Positions 7,806 to 17,860 of a DNA stretch of 64,000 nt are shown here, piece by piece; the first letter of the stretch is position 1; every line of letters starts with the position of its first letter. The translations under genes were made by a program, and so were the position numbers. The notes below the pieces were generated by a model. The model did no database searches. It was not told the DNA's origin and saw nothing but the letters and a program-made list of their open reading frames with translations. The DNA is from Mycolicibacter heraklionensis (GTDB taxonomy: Bacteria; Actinomycetota; Actinomycetes; Mycobacteriales; Mycobacteriaceae). The DNA lies in assembly GCF_019645815.1 (NCBI RefSeq), contig NZ_CP080997.1, positions 3,042,880 to 3,106,879 on the forward strand, given 5' to 3'.

Positions 7806-8107
7806 ACAACGAACTCAGCAACCTACTCAACGAGGCACGCGAGCTGGAAGCCGTCGACAGCTCTGAATACACGACCGCACCGGCCACCCACCCCAACCGC
7901 GAAAAGGCCCAAACCCTCACCGTGCGCCTCACCGACGATGAGATGACCCGGCTACGTACCGCTGCAGCAGAGCGCCGCCTACCGGTATCGGCCGTGGTGC
8001 GCACAGCCATCGCCCACGAACTGGCGCCACAACCCGACGACGGTACCCGCGAACTCATCACCGCGCTCCATGACCACAACCTCGCCATCGTCAGAACAGC
8101 GAAGTGA
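7802..8107 (+). CDS. ribbon-helix-helix antitoxin (BrnA-like partner)
   Basis: 101 residues, GTG start overlapping the toxin stop by 4 bp. Residues ~37-76, QTLTVRLTDDEMTRLRTAAA followed by ERRLPVSAVVRTAIAHEL, form a CopG/RHH DNA-binding unit (beta strand, then two helices); the N-terminal ~35 residues are Glu-rich and likely wrap the toxin. Expected to neutralise the toxin and repress the operon through the palindrome at 7502-7522. Confidence 0.72.
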   Translation: MNNELSNLLNEARELEAVDSSEYTTAPATHPNREKAQTLTVRLTDDEMTRLRTAAAERRLPVSAVVRTAIAHELAPQPDDGTRELITALHDHNLAIVRTAK

Positions 8108-8139
8108 CTGTAGCCCAATGGTTCACGGGCAAGCCCGTC

Positions 8140-8527
8140 ATGCGGGCAATACCTATAGGCGGCCGAGTCGTACACCCGCGCGAAGGGGGTAGATTGCCAA
8201 CTTGCAACCAACCTGCGCTGCCTGTGCCGAAAACACCACTTACTCAAGACCTTTTGGACCGGCCGCGGGGGCTGGAGCGACCGTCAGCACCCCAACGGCA
8301 CCATCGAATGGACCAGCCCCACCGGCCACACCTACACCACCCGGCCTGGCAGCACTCTGCTATTCCCTGCCCTGTGCCAAGCCGCCGCCACACCAGCGGT
8401 AACACCGTCACCAGCGACATCGACCGCCGACCGCGGCCTGATGATGCCTACGCGCAAGCGCACCCGCATCCAAGACCGCGCCCACCGCATCAACAGCGAA
8501 CGTGCTCTCAATAAGGCGCCACCCTGA
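8140..8527 (+). pseudogene. 13E12-repeat/HNH endonuclease family protein, C-terminal fragment
   Basis: In the frame ending at TGA 8525-8527 (readable from about 8192) the translation runs NLRCLCRKHHLLKTFWTGRG, then WSDRQHPNGTIEWTSPTGHTY and a Pro/Thr-rich tail. This is the characteristic end of mycobacterial 13E12 (DUF222-HNH) proteins, with the HNH zinc-finger half CLCRKHH. The upstream DUF222 body is missing and the join near 8140-8190 is out of frame, so the gene is a remnant. Such copies are frequent recombination and insertion sites, which fits the mobile debris next to it. Confidence 0.82.
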
Positions 8528-8540
8528 CGAGGGCGGGCAG

Positions 8541-8762
8541 CTAGCTCTTGAAGGGCAGGATCTTGTTGAGCTGGTCGAGTTGCTTGCGCAGGTCGTGGAT
8601 CAGCGCGGTGCCCCTCGCGGTCTGGGCAACGGCGTAGATGCCGTTCTGTTGCTCTGCCAGCTCCGCGATGTTGTCGTGGGCGACGCGGACAGACTCCAGG
8701 GTGCGCGCAAGCAGGTCCGTAGTGGACTCCGTCGTGGACGCAGTGTCGTTTGCATGGCTCAC
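8541..8762 (-). CDS. small hypothetical protein
   Basis: 73 residues from GTG 8762, chosen because upstream residues in the frame look non-coding; AGG is 9 bp upstream. The sequence starts with a Thr/Ser-rich segment (SHANDTASTTESTTD) and continues as a charged helical region (ESVRVAHDNIAELAEQQ, later LRKQLDQLNKI) that could form a coiled coil. No family recognised. It may be a small cytoplasmic protein conserved among mycobacteria. Confidence 0.6.
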   Translation of the reverse strand: MSHANDTASTTESTTDLLARTLESVRVAHDNIAELAEQQNGIYAVAQTARGTALIHDLRKQLDQLNKILPFKS

Positions 8763-8885
8763 GGCATCGCAGCCTATCGCCTCACGATAGGAACTGTGTG
8801 GGAACCGCGGGCATAATCTGCGACAAACATCGGCCGCGTCCGGCATAGTCACTCGACAACACGACGCACTGAGGAGGGGTCGACC

Positions 8886-9194
8886 GTGAAGCGCTACCTC
8901 ACCGGAGGCCTGGCCACCGCGCTGGCGGCAGCCGGACTCGCGACCGGGTGGCTGATCGCCTCGGCGCCGGCGGCCCATGCCGGTTGTCAGGACAACCCGC
9001 TGCTGTTCTTCTCCACCGCCCAGAAGTGCGACGGCCCGATTCAGCCCGACGGCAGCTGGCAGCGCTGCGTCATCTATTACTACGAGCCGCCGAAATCACC
9101 ACCGTCGCAACAGGACTGCCATCAGATGGGGCCGGTGGGCCAGCAGTACCCGTTCCACTCGTTCTACATGCCGGAAACCCACATCGACCCGTAG
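8886..9194 (+). CDS. secreted CDGP-domain protein
   Basis: 102 residues with a classic signal peptide (basic MKRYL, hydrophobic core, APAAHA cleavage site near residue 32). The mature ~70 residues contain four cysteines, in GCQDN, QKCDGPIQPDGSWQRCV and QQDCHQ, the pattern of the small exported mycobacterial CDGP family of unknown function. Two disulfide bonds are likely. GAGGAGG-like sequence precedes the GTG AAG/ATG region of the start. Convergent with the next gene, 6 bp away. Confidence 0.85.
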   Translation: MKRYLTGGLATALAAAGLATGWLIASAPAAHAGCQDNPLLFFSTAQKCDGPIQPDGSWQRCVIYYYEPPKSPPSQQDCHQMGPVGQQYPFHSFYMPETHIDP

Positions 9195-9200
9195 CGGGGC

Positions 9201-9656
9201 TCAGTCCATCAACTGCGCGGCCACCGTCGCGCCAAGCTCCCAGCACGCTTCCAGGTCGGACTTGTCCGGCTTGCCCGAAACCACCACGTAGTCGGCCGCT
9301 TTGACCCATCCCAGCCCCGTCGTGATGGAGTCGACGGCCCGTTCGGCGCCTTCGGTGCCTTCGTTGCCGTGCAGGTAGAGGCCGAACGGCCTGCCGCGGG
9401 TCGAGTCCAGGATCGGGTAATAGCAGACGTCGAAGGCGTGCTTGAGCGCCCCGCTGATATAGCCCAGGTTGGCCGGGCTGCCCAGCAGGTAGCCGTCGGC
9501 GGCCAGCATGTCGCTGGGCGACACCTCGAGCGCGGCGCGGCGCACCACGTCGACGCCCTCGATCTGCGGGTCCGTCGCCCCGGACAGCACCGCCTCGAAC
9601 ATCGCCTGACAGAACGGCGAAGGCGTGTGATGCACCACCAGCAACGTCTTGCTCAC
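9201..9656 (-). CDS. flavodoxin-like/NADPH-dependent FMN reductase family protein
   Basis: 151 residues from GTG 9656. The N-terminus KTLLVVHHTPSPFCQAMFEAV is the phosphate-binding loop of a flavodoxin-fold FMN protein and YLLGSPANLGYISGALKHAFD the second FMN loop. It matches the product encoded next to dapB in M. tuberculosis (Rv2771c). Likely a cytoplasmic flavin-dependent reductase; substrate unknown. Its start overlaps the stop of the upstream membrane-protein gene (GTGA). Confidence 0.82.
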   Translation of the reverse strand: MSKTLLVVHHTPSPFCQAMFEAVLSGATDPQIEGVDVVRRAALEVSPSDMLAADGYLLGSPANLGYISGALKHAFDVCYYPILDSTRGRPFGLYLHGNEGTEGAERAVDSITTGLGWVKAADYVVVSGKPDKSDLEACWELGATVAAQLMD

Positions 9657-10117
9657 TGCCGCCCCTGCAACTGGACCGCGGTCTTCATCGCCTCCCGCGC
9701 GCGACGACGGTCCCCGGCGAACTCGTAGGCCCGGGCCAGCCGGTACCAGCGCCGCCAGTTGTCCGGGTCGGCATCGAGCTCGGCACGAACGGTGTGGAAC
9801 AGGGCATCGGCGGCGTCGCGTTCGATGCGTCCGGACGGACGCCGCGGCAAGGCGCCGGCGTCGAGTTCCATTCCTTCCTCGGCGATCAGCCGCGACAGCC
9901 GCTGGTGGGCGAACCCGTCCCGCAGGGTGGCGATCATCGCCCACAGCCCGAGGAACGGCATGATCAGCAGCGCCAGCCCCATCCCGATCGCCGGCACCGA
10001 ACCGGAGGCGATCAGCAGCACCGCGATCCGGCCCAGAAACACCAGATACATCAGCAGCGCCAGGCACATGAAGGCGATGAGCACCTTCACCCGGGCGGCC
10101 GGCGACACCTTGATCAC
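9653..10117 (-). CDS. conserved membrane protein with TPR-like tail (Rv2772c type)
   Basis: 154 residues. Two hydrophobic helices (about residues 11-35 and 43-63) are followed by a soluble domain. Its end, DPDNWRRWYRLARAYEFAGDRRRAREA, looks like a tetratricopeptide unit. Function unknown. It lies between dapB (2 bp upstream gap) and the flavodoxin-like gene (4-bp overlap), the order seen in M. tuberculosis, so the three form an operon. Confidence 0.82.
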   Translation of the reverse strand: MIKVSPAARVKVLIAFMCLALLMYLVFLGRIAVLLIASGSVPAIGMGLALLIMPFLGLWAMIATLRDGFAHQRLSRLIAEEGMELDAGALPRRPSGRIERDAADALFHTVRAELDADPDNWRRWYRLARAYEFAGDRRRAREAMKTAVQLQGRQ

Positions 10118-10119
10118 GA

Positions 10120-11888
<1,769 letters not shown>

Positions 11889-11921
11889 CCGGGCATCCTA
11901 TCGCCACCGATACGGCTCGAC

Positions 11922-13028
11922 TCACGCGTCGATGACGATCCGCCCCCCATTGGCCCGCGAGACGCAGACCAGCATCTCGTCGTCGCCCTCTGCGGTGCGT
12001 CCACGCCGGTCGACTTGTCCCGCACTGCCGGCCATGACCTTGACCTTGCAGGTGCCGCAAAATCCCTGCCGGCACGAGCACGCGGTCGTCGGATCGGCGT
12101 CGAGCATCACGTCCAGCGCCGAGCGGTCCGCGGGAATCTTCAGTACGCGGCCCGACCGGGCCAGCTCCAACTCGAAGGGCACCCCGTCGACCACCGGTGG
12201 CGGACTGAATCGTTCATAGTGCAGCGGAGCGTCGGCGTGTTCGTCGCGGGTGACGCGCACCGCCTCGAGCATCGCGGTCGGCCCGCACACGTACACCGCG
12301 GTGTGCGGTCCGGCTCCGGCCAACAGTTCGTCGGTGCCGGCGAAACGGCCGTGCTCGTCGTCGGCCCACACCGTGACCCGCCCGGGATCCACAGCCAGCA
12401 CCTCGTCCAGCAACGGCATGTCGGCTCGGCTGCGGCCGGCATACACCGCGCGCCAATCGATTCCGCGCTGGGCAGCCTCGCGCAGCATCGGCAGCATCGG
12501 GGTCACGCCGATTCCGCCGATGACGAACAGCACGTCGCTCTCACCGGTGCCCAGATAGAACGCGTTGCGCGGCCCCTCGAACAGCAACGTGTCGCCCTCG
12601 GCGTAGGACTCGTGCATCTCGACCGAGCCGCCGCCGCCGTCATCGAGCCGGCGCACCGCGATGCGGTACTCGGTGCGACGTCCCGGCACGCCGCACAGCG
12701 AGTACTGCCGGCGGCGGCCCGACGGCAGCTGCACATCGATGTGACCGCCCGGCGTCCAGGACGGCAACAGTCCGCCGTCGGGGTCTGCCAGGGTGAGGGC
12801 CACCACGTCGCTGGTCACCATCTCCCGCTTGGTGACGACGGCCGCGATCGTCCGGGACACCGGGGCTACTCGGGACGGCTTCCACCGCGAAAGTGCGGCC
12901 ATGCCACCGAATACCGTGACCGCTGCCCAGAGCGCGTTGAACAACCGGTCATGCTTTCGCCGGCCGTACAGGTCGGCGGGACGCGAATCCCAGATCTGCG
13001 GCGCCATGTCAGGCGTGTCGAAGGTCAT
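11922..13028 (-). CDS. phthalate dioxygenase reductase-type ferredoxin reductase (FMN/FAD, NAD, 2Fe-2S)
   Basis: 368 residues from ATG 13028. Order of domains: N-terminal extension, flavin-binding barrel with RRRQYSLCG (RxYS motif), NAD domain with GGIGVTPMLPML and VYVCGP, and a C-terminal plant-type ferredoxin domain with CSCRQGFCGTC and a fourth Cys in LVCVS. This class passes electrons from NAD(P)H to an oxygenase. It overlaps the preceding alpha/beta hydrolase gene by 20 bp and follows a PF10118 diiron-like gene, so that protein could be its partner; this is inference. Confidence 0.9.
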   Translation of the reverse strand: MTFDTPDMAPQIWDSRPADLYGRRKHDRLFNALWAAVTVFGGMAALSRWKPSRVAPVSRTIAAVVTKREMVTSDVVALTLADPDGGLLPSWTPGGHIDVQLPSGRRRQYSLCGVPGRRTEYRIAVRRLDDGGGGSVEMHESYAEGDTLLFEGPRNAFYLGTGESDVLFVIGGIGVTPMLPMLREAAQRGIDWRAVYAGRSRADMPLLDEVLAVDPGRVTVWADDEHGRFAGTDELLAGAGPHTAVYVCGPTAMLEAVRVTRDEHADAPLHYERFSPPPVVDGVPFELELARSGRVLKIPADRSALDVMLDADPTTACSCRQGFCGTCKVKVMAGSAGQVDRRGRTAEGDDEMLVCVSRANGGRIVIDA

Positions 13029-13959
13029 CGCCGGACGCGCCGGCACCGCCGGCCACGCTCTGTTGCACCCACTCGTCGGTGAGCCGGGCGATGACCTCGG
13101 GGCGATCGATGACCACCCAGTGGCCGCCGTCGATGTCGAGCACCCGATGGTTGGCCGGGATCGATCCGGTGTACCGCTGCAGGGCCGGGCTGACGAACAG
13201 ATCCAAGCGGGGCGCGAGCACCTGCACCGCGACATCGGTGGCGGGCAGCGGCCGCGACGGCTTCAGAAAAGGCCTCGGCATGTTCGCGCGGTACAGGTTG
13301 AGCCCGTTGACGTAGTCGTTCTCGCCTCGGGGCATGGCCGGCTGCGGCTTGCCAGAGCGACCGATACGGTCAAGCCAGCCAAGGACTCTGACGCCCAGAC
13401 CGGACCGGAAGGCCGCCTCGGGAACCCGCGGGGTCAAGAACAACCAGATGTAGCTCGACTCCAGCAGCTGCCTGACGACGTCGGCGAGCGTGCGAAGGTT
13501 GCGCGCCGAGCGCAGGAACCGGCCGGCGTAATCCAGGTGTGGACCCGAAATCGAGGTGTAGGAGCCGACTTTGGCCGCCACGGCCGGGTCGGTGATGGCG
13601 GCCCAACCCTGGATCGAACCCCAGTCGTGGCCCAGGAGGTGAACCTGGTTCACACCCAGTCGGCCCAAGTGTTCGATCACCGCGGCGACATCGGCGATCA
13701 GGTGCGGGAATCGGTAACCCGACCGATCCGCCGGCGCCGAGGACGTCCCCGCACCGCGTACGTCGTAGGCGACGACGTTGTAGCGGCCCGGGTGCTGCTC
13801 GATGAGCTCACGAGCCACCCCGTCCCACACGTGGTGGTTGTCCGGGTAGCCGTGGATCGCCAGGATGGTCGTCCGCTTCGGGTCCAGATCCGTGTAGGCG
13901 TGCACCGCCAGGGTCACACCGTCGGCTGACGTCACAGTGGTAGTGGTGGGGGTGGTCAT
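13009..13959 (-). CDS. alpha/beta hydrolase (epoxide hydrolase/haloalkane dehalogenase-like)
   Basis: 316 residues from ATG 13959 with GAGGAG 9 bp upstream. HGYPDNHHVWDGVA is the oxyanion/HGxP region, GHDWGS (about residues 114-119) the nucleophile elbow with Asp as nucleophile, as in epoxide hydrolases and dehalogenases, and GGHWVVIDRP holds the catalytic His. Substrate unknown. Part of the minus-strand cluster PF10118-hydrolase-reductase with a 20-bp overlap into the reductase gene. Confidence 0.88.
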   Translation of the reverse strand: MTTPTTTTVTSADGVTLAVHAYTDLDPKRTTILAIHGYPDNHHVWDGVARELIEQHPGRYNVVAYDVRGAGTSSAPADRSGYRFPHLIADVAAVIEHLGRLGVNQVHLLGHDWGSIQGWAAITDPAVAAKVGSYTSISGPHLDYAGRFLRSARNLRTLADVVRQLLESSYIWLFLTPRVPEAAFRSGLGVRVLGWLDRIGRSGKPQPAMPRGENDYVNGLNLYRANMPRPFLKPSRPLPATDVAVQVLAPRLDLFVSPALQRYTGSIPANHRVLDIDGGHWVVIDRPEVIARLTDEWVQQSVAGGAGASGDDLRHA

Positions 13960-13994
13960 CGACTGCACTCCTCGTTGTTCGCCTGCGGTACCGG

Positions 13995-14903
13995 TCAGTG
14001 CGTGGCGCGGGCAGCGGGCGAAATGGCCAGGTAGTTGACCGCCTTCTCCACCCCGCCCAGTTGCGACGGGTGAAAACCCGGACGGTAGTAGGAGGCGATC
14101 GCGGGCAGGAACTCGAACGGCGAGGGCACCAGCCCGCGGCGCGCAGCGATGAACCAGTCCCGCCAGCGCGGCTTGGTTCCGGCCGGCAGTTGCGGGTCCA
14201 CCTTGTACATGAACCGCAGGCCGCGCACCCACAACAGCAGCATCAGGGGGGTGACGGCCAACTGCGTACGGACCTGCCGGAAGAAGCCGGCCTTCAGGTG
14301 CTTCATCACGTCGAACGCGACAGCCTTGTGCTCGACCTCTTCGGCGCCGTGCCAGCGCAACATGTCCAGCATCACCGGATGGGTGCCGATCTCGTCCAGC
14401 GCGGGGCTCTCCAGGACCCACTCGCCGAGAATCGCCGTGTAGTGCTCCACCGCGGACACCAGGGCCACCCGTTCCAGCAGCCAGCGCTGCTGACGGCGCT
14501 CACTCCAGGTCGGCCGGTCACCGAGCAACTTGTCGAACAGCCACTTGATCTGGCCGGTGAACGGCGACATGTCGACACCGCGGGCGGCCAGGTGGTCGAC
14601 GACTGCGCTGTGCGCCTGGGAGTGAGTGGCCTCCTGCCCGATGAACCCCTGGACGTCGAGCCGCAGCTGGTCGTCCTTGATCAGCGGTAGCGCCTGCTTG
14701 AACACCTCGACGAAGAACTCCTCGCCGGCGGGCAGCAGCAGGTGCAGCACGTTGCAGAAGTGGGTGACGAAGGGCTCGCCGGGCACGTAGTGCACGGGCA
14801 GGTCCGACCAGTCGAATCCGACGTCGCGGGCCTGCAGGACGATGCGTTCGTGGTCTAGCGATCCGTCGTGCGGACCCGCAGCGCTGTCGTCGACCTTGAG
14901 CAT
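13995..14903 (-). CDS. PF10118 metal-dependent hydrolase family (diiron-like) protein
   Basis: 302 residues from ATG 14903, GAGGGG 6 bp upstream. Family signature carboxylate/His clusters: GEEFFVEVF, GQEATHSQAH, VSAVEHYTA and EEVEHKAVAFDV, the spacing of a helical-bundle metal site. Annotated in databases as predicted metal-dependent hydrolase; the geometry also resembles diiron oxygenases. A central hydrophobic stretch (LAVTPLMLLLWV) may be a membrane contact. Two palindromes upstream (14924-14944, 14948-14964) suggest control by a repressor. A paralogue is at 22497-23381. Confidence 0.8.
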   Translation of the reverse strand: MLKVDDSAAGPHDGSLDHERIVLQARDVGFDWSDLPVHYVPGEPFVTHFCNVLHLLLPAGEEFFVEVFKQALPLIKDDQLRLDVQGFIGQEATHSQAHSAVVDHLAARGVDMSPFTGQIKWLFDKLLGDRPTWSERRQQRWLLERVALVSAVEHYTAILGEWVLESPALDEIGTHPVMLDMLRWHGAEEVEHKAVAFDVMKHLKAGFFRQVRTQLAVTPLMLLLWVRGLRFMYKVDPQLPAGTKPRWRDWFIAARRGLVPSPFEFLPAIASYYRPGFHPSQLGGVEKAVNYLAISPAARATH

Positions 14904-14923
14904 GCCCAACCCCTCGTCAGATT

Positions 14924-14944
14924 TACAAACCAGTCTGATTTGTA
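14924..14944. promoter_or_regulatory. 21-bp near-perfect palindrome, TetR-type operator candidate
   Basis: Half-sites TACAAACCAG and CTGATTTGTA around a central T, one mismatch in ten pairs. It lies 21-41 bp upstream of the PF10118 start, where it would overlap the promoter of the minus-strand cluster. Confidence 0.55.
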
Positions 14945-14947
14945 CAA

Positions 14948-14964
14948 CGGTACCACCGGTACCG
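14948..14964. promoter_or_regulatory. 17-bp inverted repeat next to the TetR-type site
   Basis: CGGTACC-ACC-GGTACCG, perfect 7-bp arms, three bases upstream of the 14924-14944 palindrome. It could be a second operator or the -35 region with dyad symmetry. Confidence 0.4.
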
Positions 14965-15000
14965 CATTCACGAAATGGCCGTCGTTGTCACGGACAGGCG

Positions 15001-15474
15001 TCAGCGCCCTGACTCTGCCTTCTGCTTGAGCCGGTCCAGGGTGAGCCGGATGTGGTCGGCGTTGGCGGCGCTCCGATCGGCGACGCCGCTGACCAGCCGG
15101 CTGATCCCGAGGGCCCAGCGGGGCCGGTGGTCCCACGTGCTCTCGGTGACCTGGCAACCTCCATCGACGGGGGTGATCTCGTAGGCCCAGCGGGCCACCG
15201 GGATGACCGACGAGCGCACGTCGAAGGAGAACAGGCGACCGGGTTCGGCGTCAACGACGGTGCAGACGGTGTTCCAGCTGTGCGAACCGTTGCGGTTGGC
15301 GCCGCTGAACTTCGCCCCGGGACGCACTGAATCGCCTTTGCGCCACCGCATGGCGACGGTCTCCTCGGCGCAGTCTGCCAAGGCGGACAGGTCGGTGATC
15401 AGCGCATAGACCACCTCGGGGGCGGCGTCGATGTGCACGGTGCCGGTTGCTGACGGGCCGGATGTATCAGTCAT
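15001..15474 (-). CDS. SRPBCC (polyketide cyclase/START-like) protein
   Basis: 157 residues. TGTVHIDAAPEVVYALITDLS is the typical first strand and helix of the SRPBCC fold, followed by PGAKFSGANRNGSHSWNTVCTV and RWAYEITPVDGGCQVTE, and a long C-terminal helix. Such proteins hold hydrophobic ligands in a deep cavity; ligand unknown. Stands alone between the PF10118 gene and the nitronate monooxygenase gene. Confidence 0.8.
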   Translation of the reverse strand: MTDTSGPSATGTVHIDAAPEVVYALITDLSALADCAEETVAMRWRKGDSVRPGAKFSGANRNGSHSWNTVCTVVDAEPGRLFSFDVRSSVIPVARWAYEITPVDGGCQVTESTWDHRPRWALGISRLVSGVADRSAANADHIRLTLDRLKQKAESGR

Positions 15475-15505
15475 GCGGCGATCATAACGACGCGGTACCG
15501 CCGGT

Positions 15506-16528
15506 TCAGGGTGTCAGAGCGGCGATGATCTCGGCGGCGGGAGCCGAGCGGGCGGTCCGGTAGGCGGTCCCGGCCCACAGGCTGGTCCCGTGCGGGTCGT
15601 CCAGGGCCACCGCCGCCGCCCGGATCGGGGTGGTCATGTGGTTGATCTCGGGGTATCCCACCGGAGCCACATCCTCGAAGGCCCGGGTGAAGTCGTTCTC
15701 CAGGCCGCGTGCGTAGCGGCCGGAGAACGCACACGTCACCGTGGTGTTGGTGAATTCCGGGTTGGTCAGGGCCGCACGGTGCGTCGGGTTGGTCCCGGCT
15801 TCGTGCGCCAGCAGCAGCGCGGTGCCGACCTGGGCTGCGACCACACCGTCGTGCAGCACCCCGGCCACGTCGGCCGCGGTGCCGAGCCCGCCCGCCGCCA
15901 CCAACGGGACATGGCCGTGGGCGTGGGTGATCTCCGCCAGCACATGCTCCAGGGAGTCGGTGCCCGGGTGCACGTCCGGTGCGAAGGTGCCCCGGTGTCC
16001 GCCCGCCTTGGGGCCCTGCACCACCAGTGCGTCGGCACCGTGTCCCAGGGCGACACCGGCCTCGTAGGCCGAGGTCACCGTGACCATCGTCAGGATGCGC
16101 AACGCCCGCAGCGCCTCCAAGTCATCGGGCGACGGCGTCCCGAACGTGAACGACACCACCGTGGGCCGCAGGTCGGCGATCACCTCGAGCTTCTCCGGCC
16201 AGCAGTCGTCGTCACCGAAGCGCGGCCGGCCCAGCTCCACGCCGTAATGTTCGGCCAGCGGATCCAGGAGGTCGGCGTACTCGTCGAGCAGCACCACATC
16301 GGCGCCACTGGGTTGGGGCACAAACAGATTCACCCCGAGCGGGCCGCTGGTGGCCGCGCGCGCGGCGGTGATCTCGTCGGCCAGCTGTTGAGCGGTGCGA
16401 TAGCCGCCGGCGACAAACCCCAGGCCGCCCGCCTCCGACACCGCGGCCGCCAGCGCCGGTGTGCTGGGACCGCCTGCCATCGGCGCGCCGATCAATGGGA
16501 CAGTGAGCTCAGAGAAGCTGAACGCCAT
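15506..16528 (-). CDS. nitronate monooxygenase (2-nitropropane dioxygenase family)
   Basis: 340 residues, FMN-binding TIM barrel. PLIGAPMAGGPSTPALAAAV is the N-terminal FMN motif, VVQGPKAGGHRG contains the Gly-rich loop and the conserved His, and LVAAGGLGTAADV plus VGTALLLAHE bind the FMN phosphate. It oxidises alkyl nitronates such as propionate-3-nitronate. Matches Rv2781c by position next to pepR. Confidence 0.88.
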   Translation of the reverse strand: MAFSFSELTVPLIGAPMAGGPSTPALAAAVSEAGGLGFVAGGYRTAQQLADEITAARAATSGPLGVNLFVPQPSGADVVLLDEYADLLDPLAEHYGVELGRPRFGDDDCWPEKLEVIADLRPTVVSFTFGTPSPDDLEALRALRILTMVTVTSAYEAGVALGHGADALVVQGPKAGGHRGTFAPDVHPGTDSLEHVLAEITHAHGHVPLVAAGGLGTAADVAGVLHDGVVAAQVGTALLLAHEAGTNPTHRAALTNPEFTNTTVTCAFSGRYARGLENDFTRAFEDVAPVGYPEINHMTTPIRAAAVALDDPHGTSLWAGTAYRTARSAPAAEIIAALTP

Positions 16529-16543
16529 TCCCCTAGCCTGCCA

Positions 16544-17860
16544 TCAACCGGCAAGCGCCCGCAGACGGGTTGGCAGCGCGCCTTTCGAGCGGTAAGGACC
16601 CAGAACCGCGACGCCGTAGGGCTGTCGCAGCAGTTTATGGGCCACCGCGTTGACCTCGTCGACAGTGACCGCGGACAGTTCCCGCAGGGTGCGCGCGATG
16701 GGCCGATGCCGACCGTAGTTCAGTTCGGTACGGCCCAAGCGGTTCATCCGGGAACCGGAATCCTCTAGGCCCAGCACCAATCCCCCACGCAACGATCCCT
16801 TTGCGATCCGGCACTCTTCGGCGGTGATGCCATCGCGCGCCACCGAGTCGAGCACCTCGGCCGTCACGGCCGCCACTTCGGCGAACCGGTCCGGCTGGCA
16901 GGCGGTGTACACCGACAGCGCACCGGCGTCGGCAAAGGTATCCACCGATGAGTAGATCGAGTACGCCAGGCCGCGGGTTTCCCGAACCTGTTGGAACAGC
17001 CGGGAACTCAGGCCCCCGCCCAGGGCGGTGTTGAGCACTGCCAGCGCCTGACGGTGCTGCCAATAGCGTCCGGGCGCGCGTACTCCCAGGGACATGTGCG
17101 TCTGATCAGCGTCGCGGTTGACCACGGTCAGCCCGGGCGAGCCCGGAACCCGGGCGGCGCCGCGCCGCGGCGGGGCGGGCTGCTGGCCACGAATCAGCCG
17201 GTGCCCGAAATGTTCTCGCACCAAAGCCACAACCGTGTCGTGGTCGATGTTGCCGGCAACGGCGACCACCATGCGCTCCGGTGTGTAGCGGCGCTGGTGG
17301 AACGACCGCAACTGTGCGCGAGTCATCGTCGACACCGACTCGACGTTGCCGATCACCGGCCGTCCGATCGGATGGTCGCCGAACAGCGTCGACAGGAACA
17401 CATCGCCCAGCGCATCCTCGGGGTCGTCATCGCGCATCGCGAGTTCCTCAAGGACCACGTCGCGTTCGAGGTCGACGTCGGCAGCCGCGCAGGATCCGTT
17501 GAGCACGACGTCGCTCACCAGCGCGACCGCCAGCTCCAGGTCGGTGTCCAGCACGTGGGCGTAGTAGCAGGTGTGCTCTTTGCCGGTGAAGGCGTTGAGT
17601 TCACCCCCGACGGCGTCCATCGCCTGGGCTATGCCGGCCGCCGTGCGGGTCGGGGTGGCCTTGAACAGCAGATGCTCCAGGAAGTGCGCCGCGCCGGCCA
17701 CCGTGGTGCCTTCGTCGCGCGATCCGACGCCCACCCAGACTCCCACCGACGCCGAACGAACCGCGGGGAGGTACTCGGTAACCACCCGCAGTCCGCCCGG
17801 CAGGGTGGTGCGTCGCAGGGCGCGCGACGGCGGGATGTCAGCTTTCGACAGCCGCGGCAT
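16544..17860 (-). CDS. pepR: M16-family zinc peptidase PepR
   Basis: 438 residues, one insulinase-type domain pair. HFLEHLLFK (about residues 57-65) is the inverted zinc motif HxxEH, with the third ligand Glu in the [14 protein letters not shown] region about 75 residues on. This is a processing-protease-like enzyme conserved directly after gpsI in actinobacteria. Start overlaps the gpsI 3' end by 23 bp, so the genes are co-transcribed. Confidence 0.92.
   Translation of the reverse strand: MPRLSKADIPPSRALRRTTLPGGLRVVTEYLPAVRSASVGVWVGVGSRDEGTTVAGAAHFLEHLLFKATPTRTAAGIAQAMDAVGGELNAFTGKEHTCYYAHVLDTDLELAVALVSDVVLNGSCAAADVDLERDVVLEELAMRDDDPEDALGDVFLSTLFGDHPIGRPVIGNVESVSTMTRAQLRSFHQRRYTPERMVVAVAGNIDHDTVVALVREHFGHRLIRGQQPAPPRRGAARVPGSPGLTVVNRDADQTHMSLGVRAPGRYWQHRQALAVLNTALGGGLSSRLFQQVRETRGLAYSIYSSVDTFADAGALSVYTACQPDRFAEVAAVTAEVLDSVARDGITAEECRIAKGSLRGGLVLGLEDSGSRMNRLGRTELNYGRHRPIARTLRELSAVTVDEVNAVAHKLLRQPYGVAVLGPYRSKGALPTRLRALAG

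Noticed and set aside
8104..8160. tRNA-like 5' half: a D-arm-like GCCC...GGGC followed by CCC-GTCATGC-GGG with CAT in the anticodon position.
   Set aside because: No matching acceptor strand and no T-arm (GGTTCGAATCC-like) follow, so it is not a tRNA gene. It may be chance in the 13E12 remnant.
8104..8514. 136-residue open frame starting at GTG overlapping the antitoxin stop.
   Set aside because: The Pro/His/Arg-rich translation is the wrong phase of the 13E12/HNH fragment, whose true frame ends at 8527.
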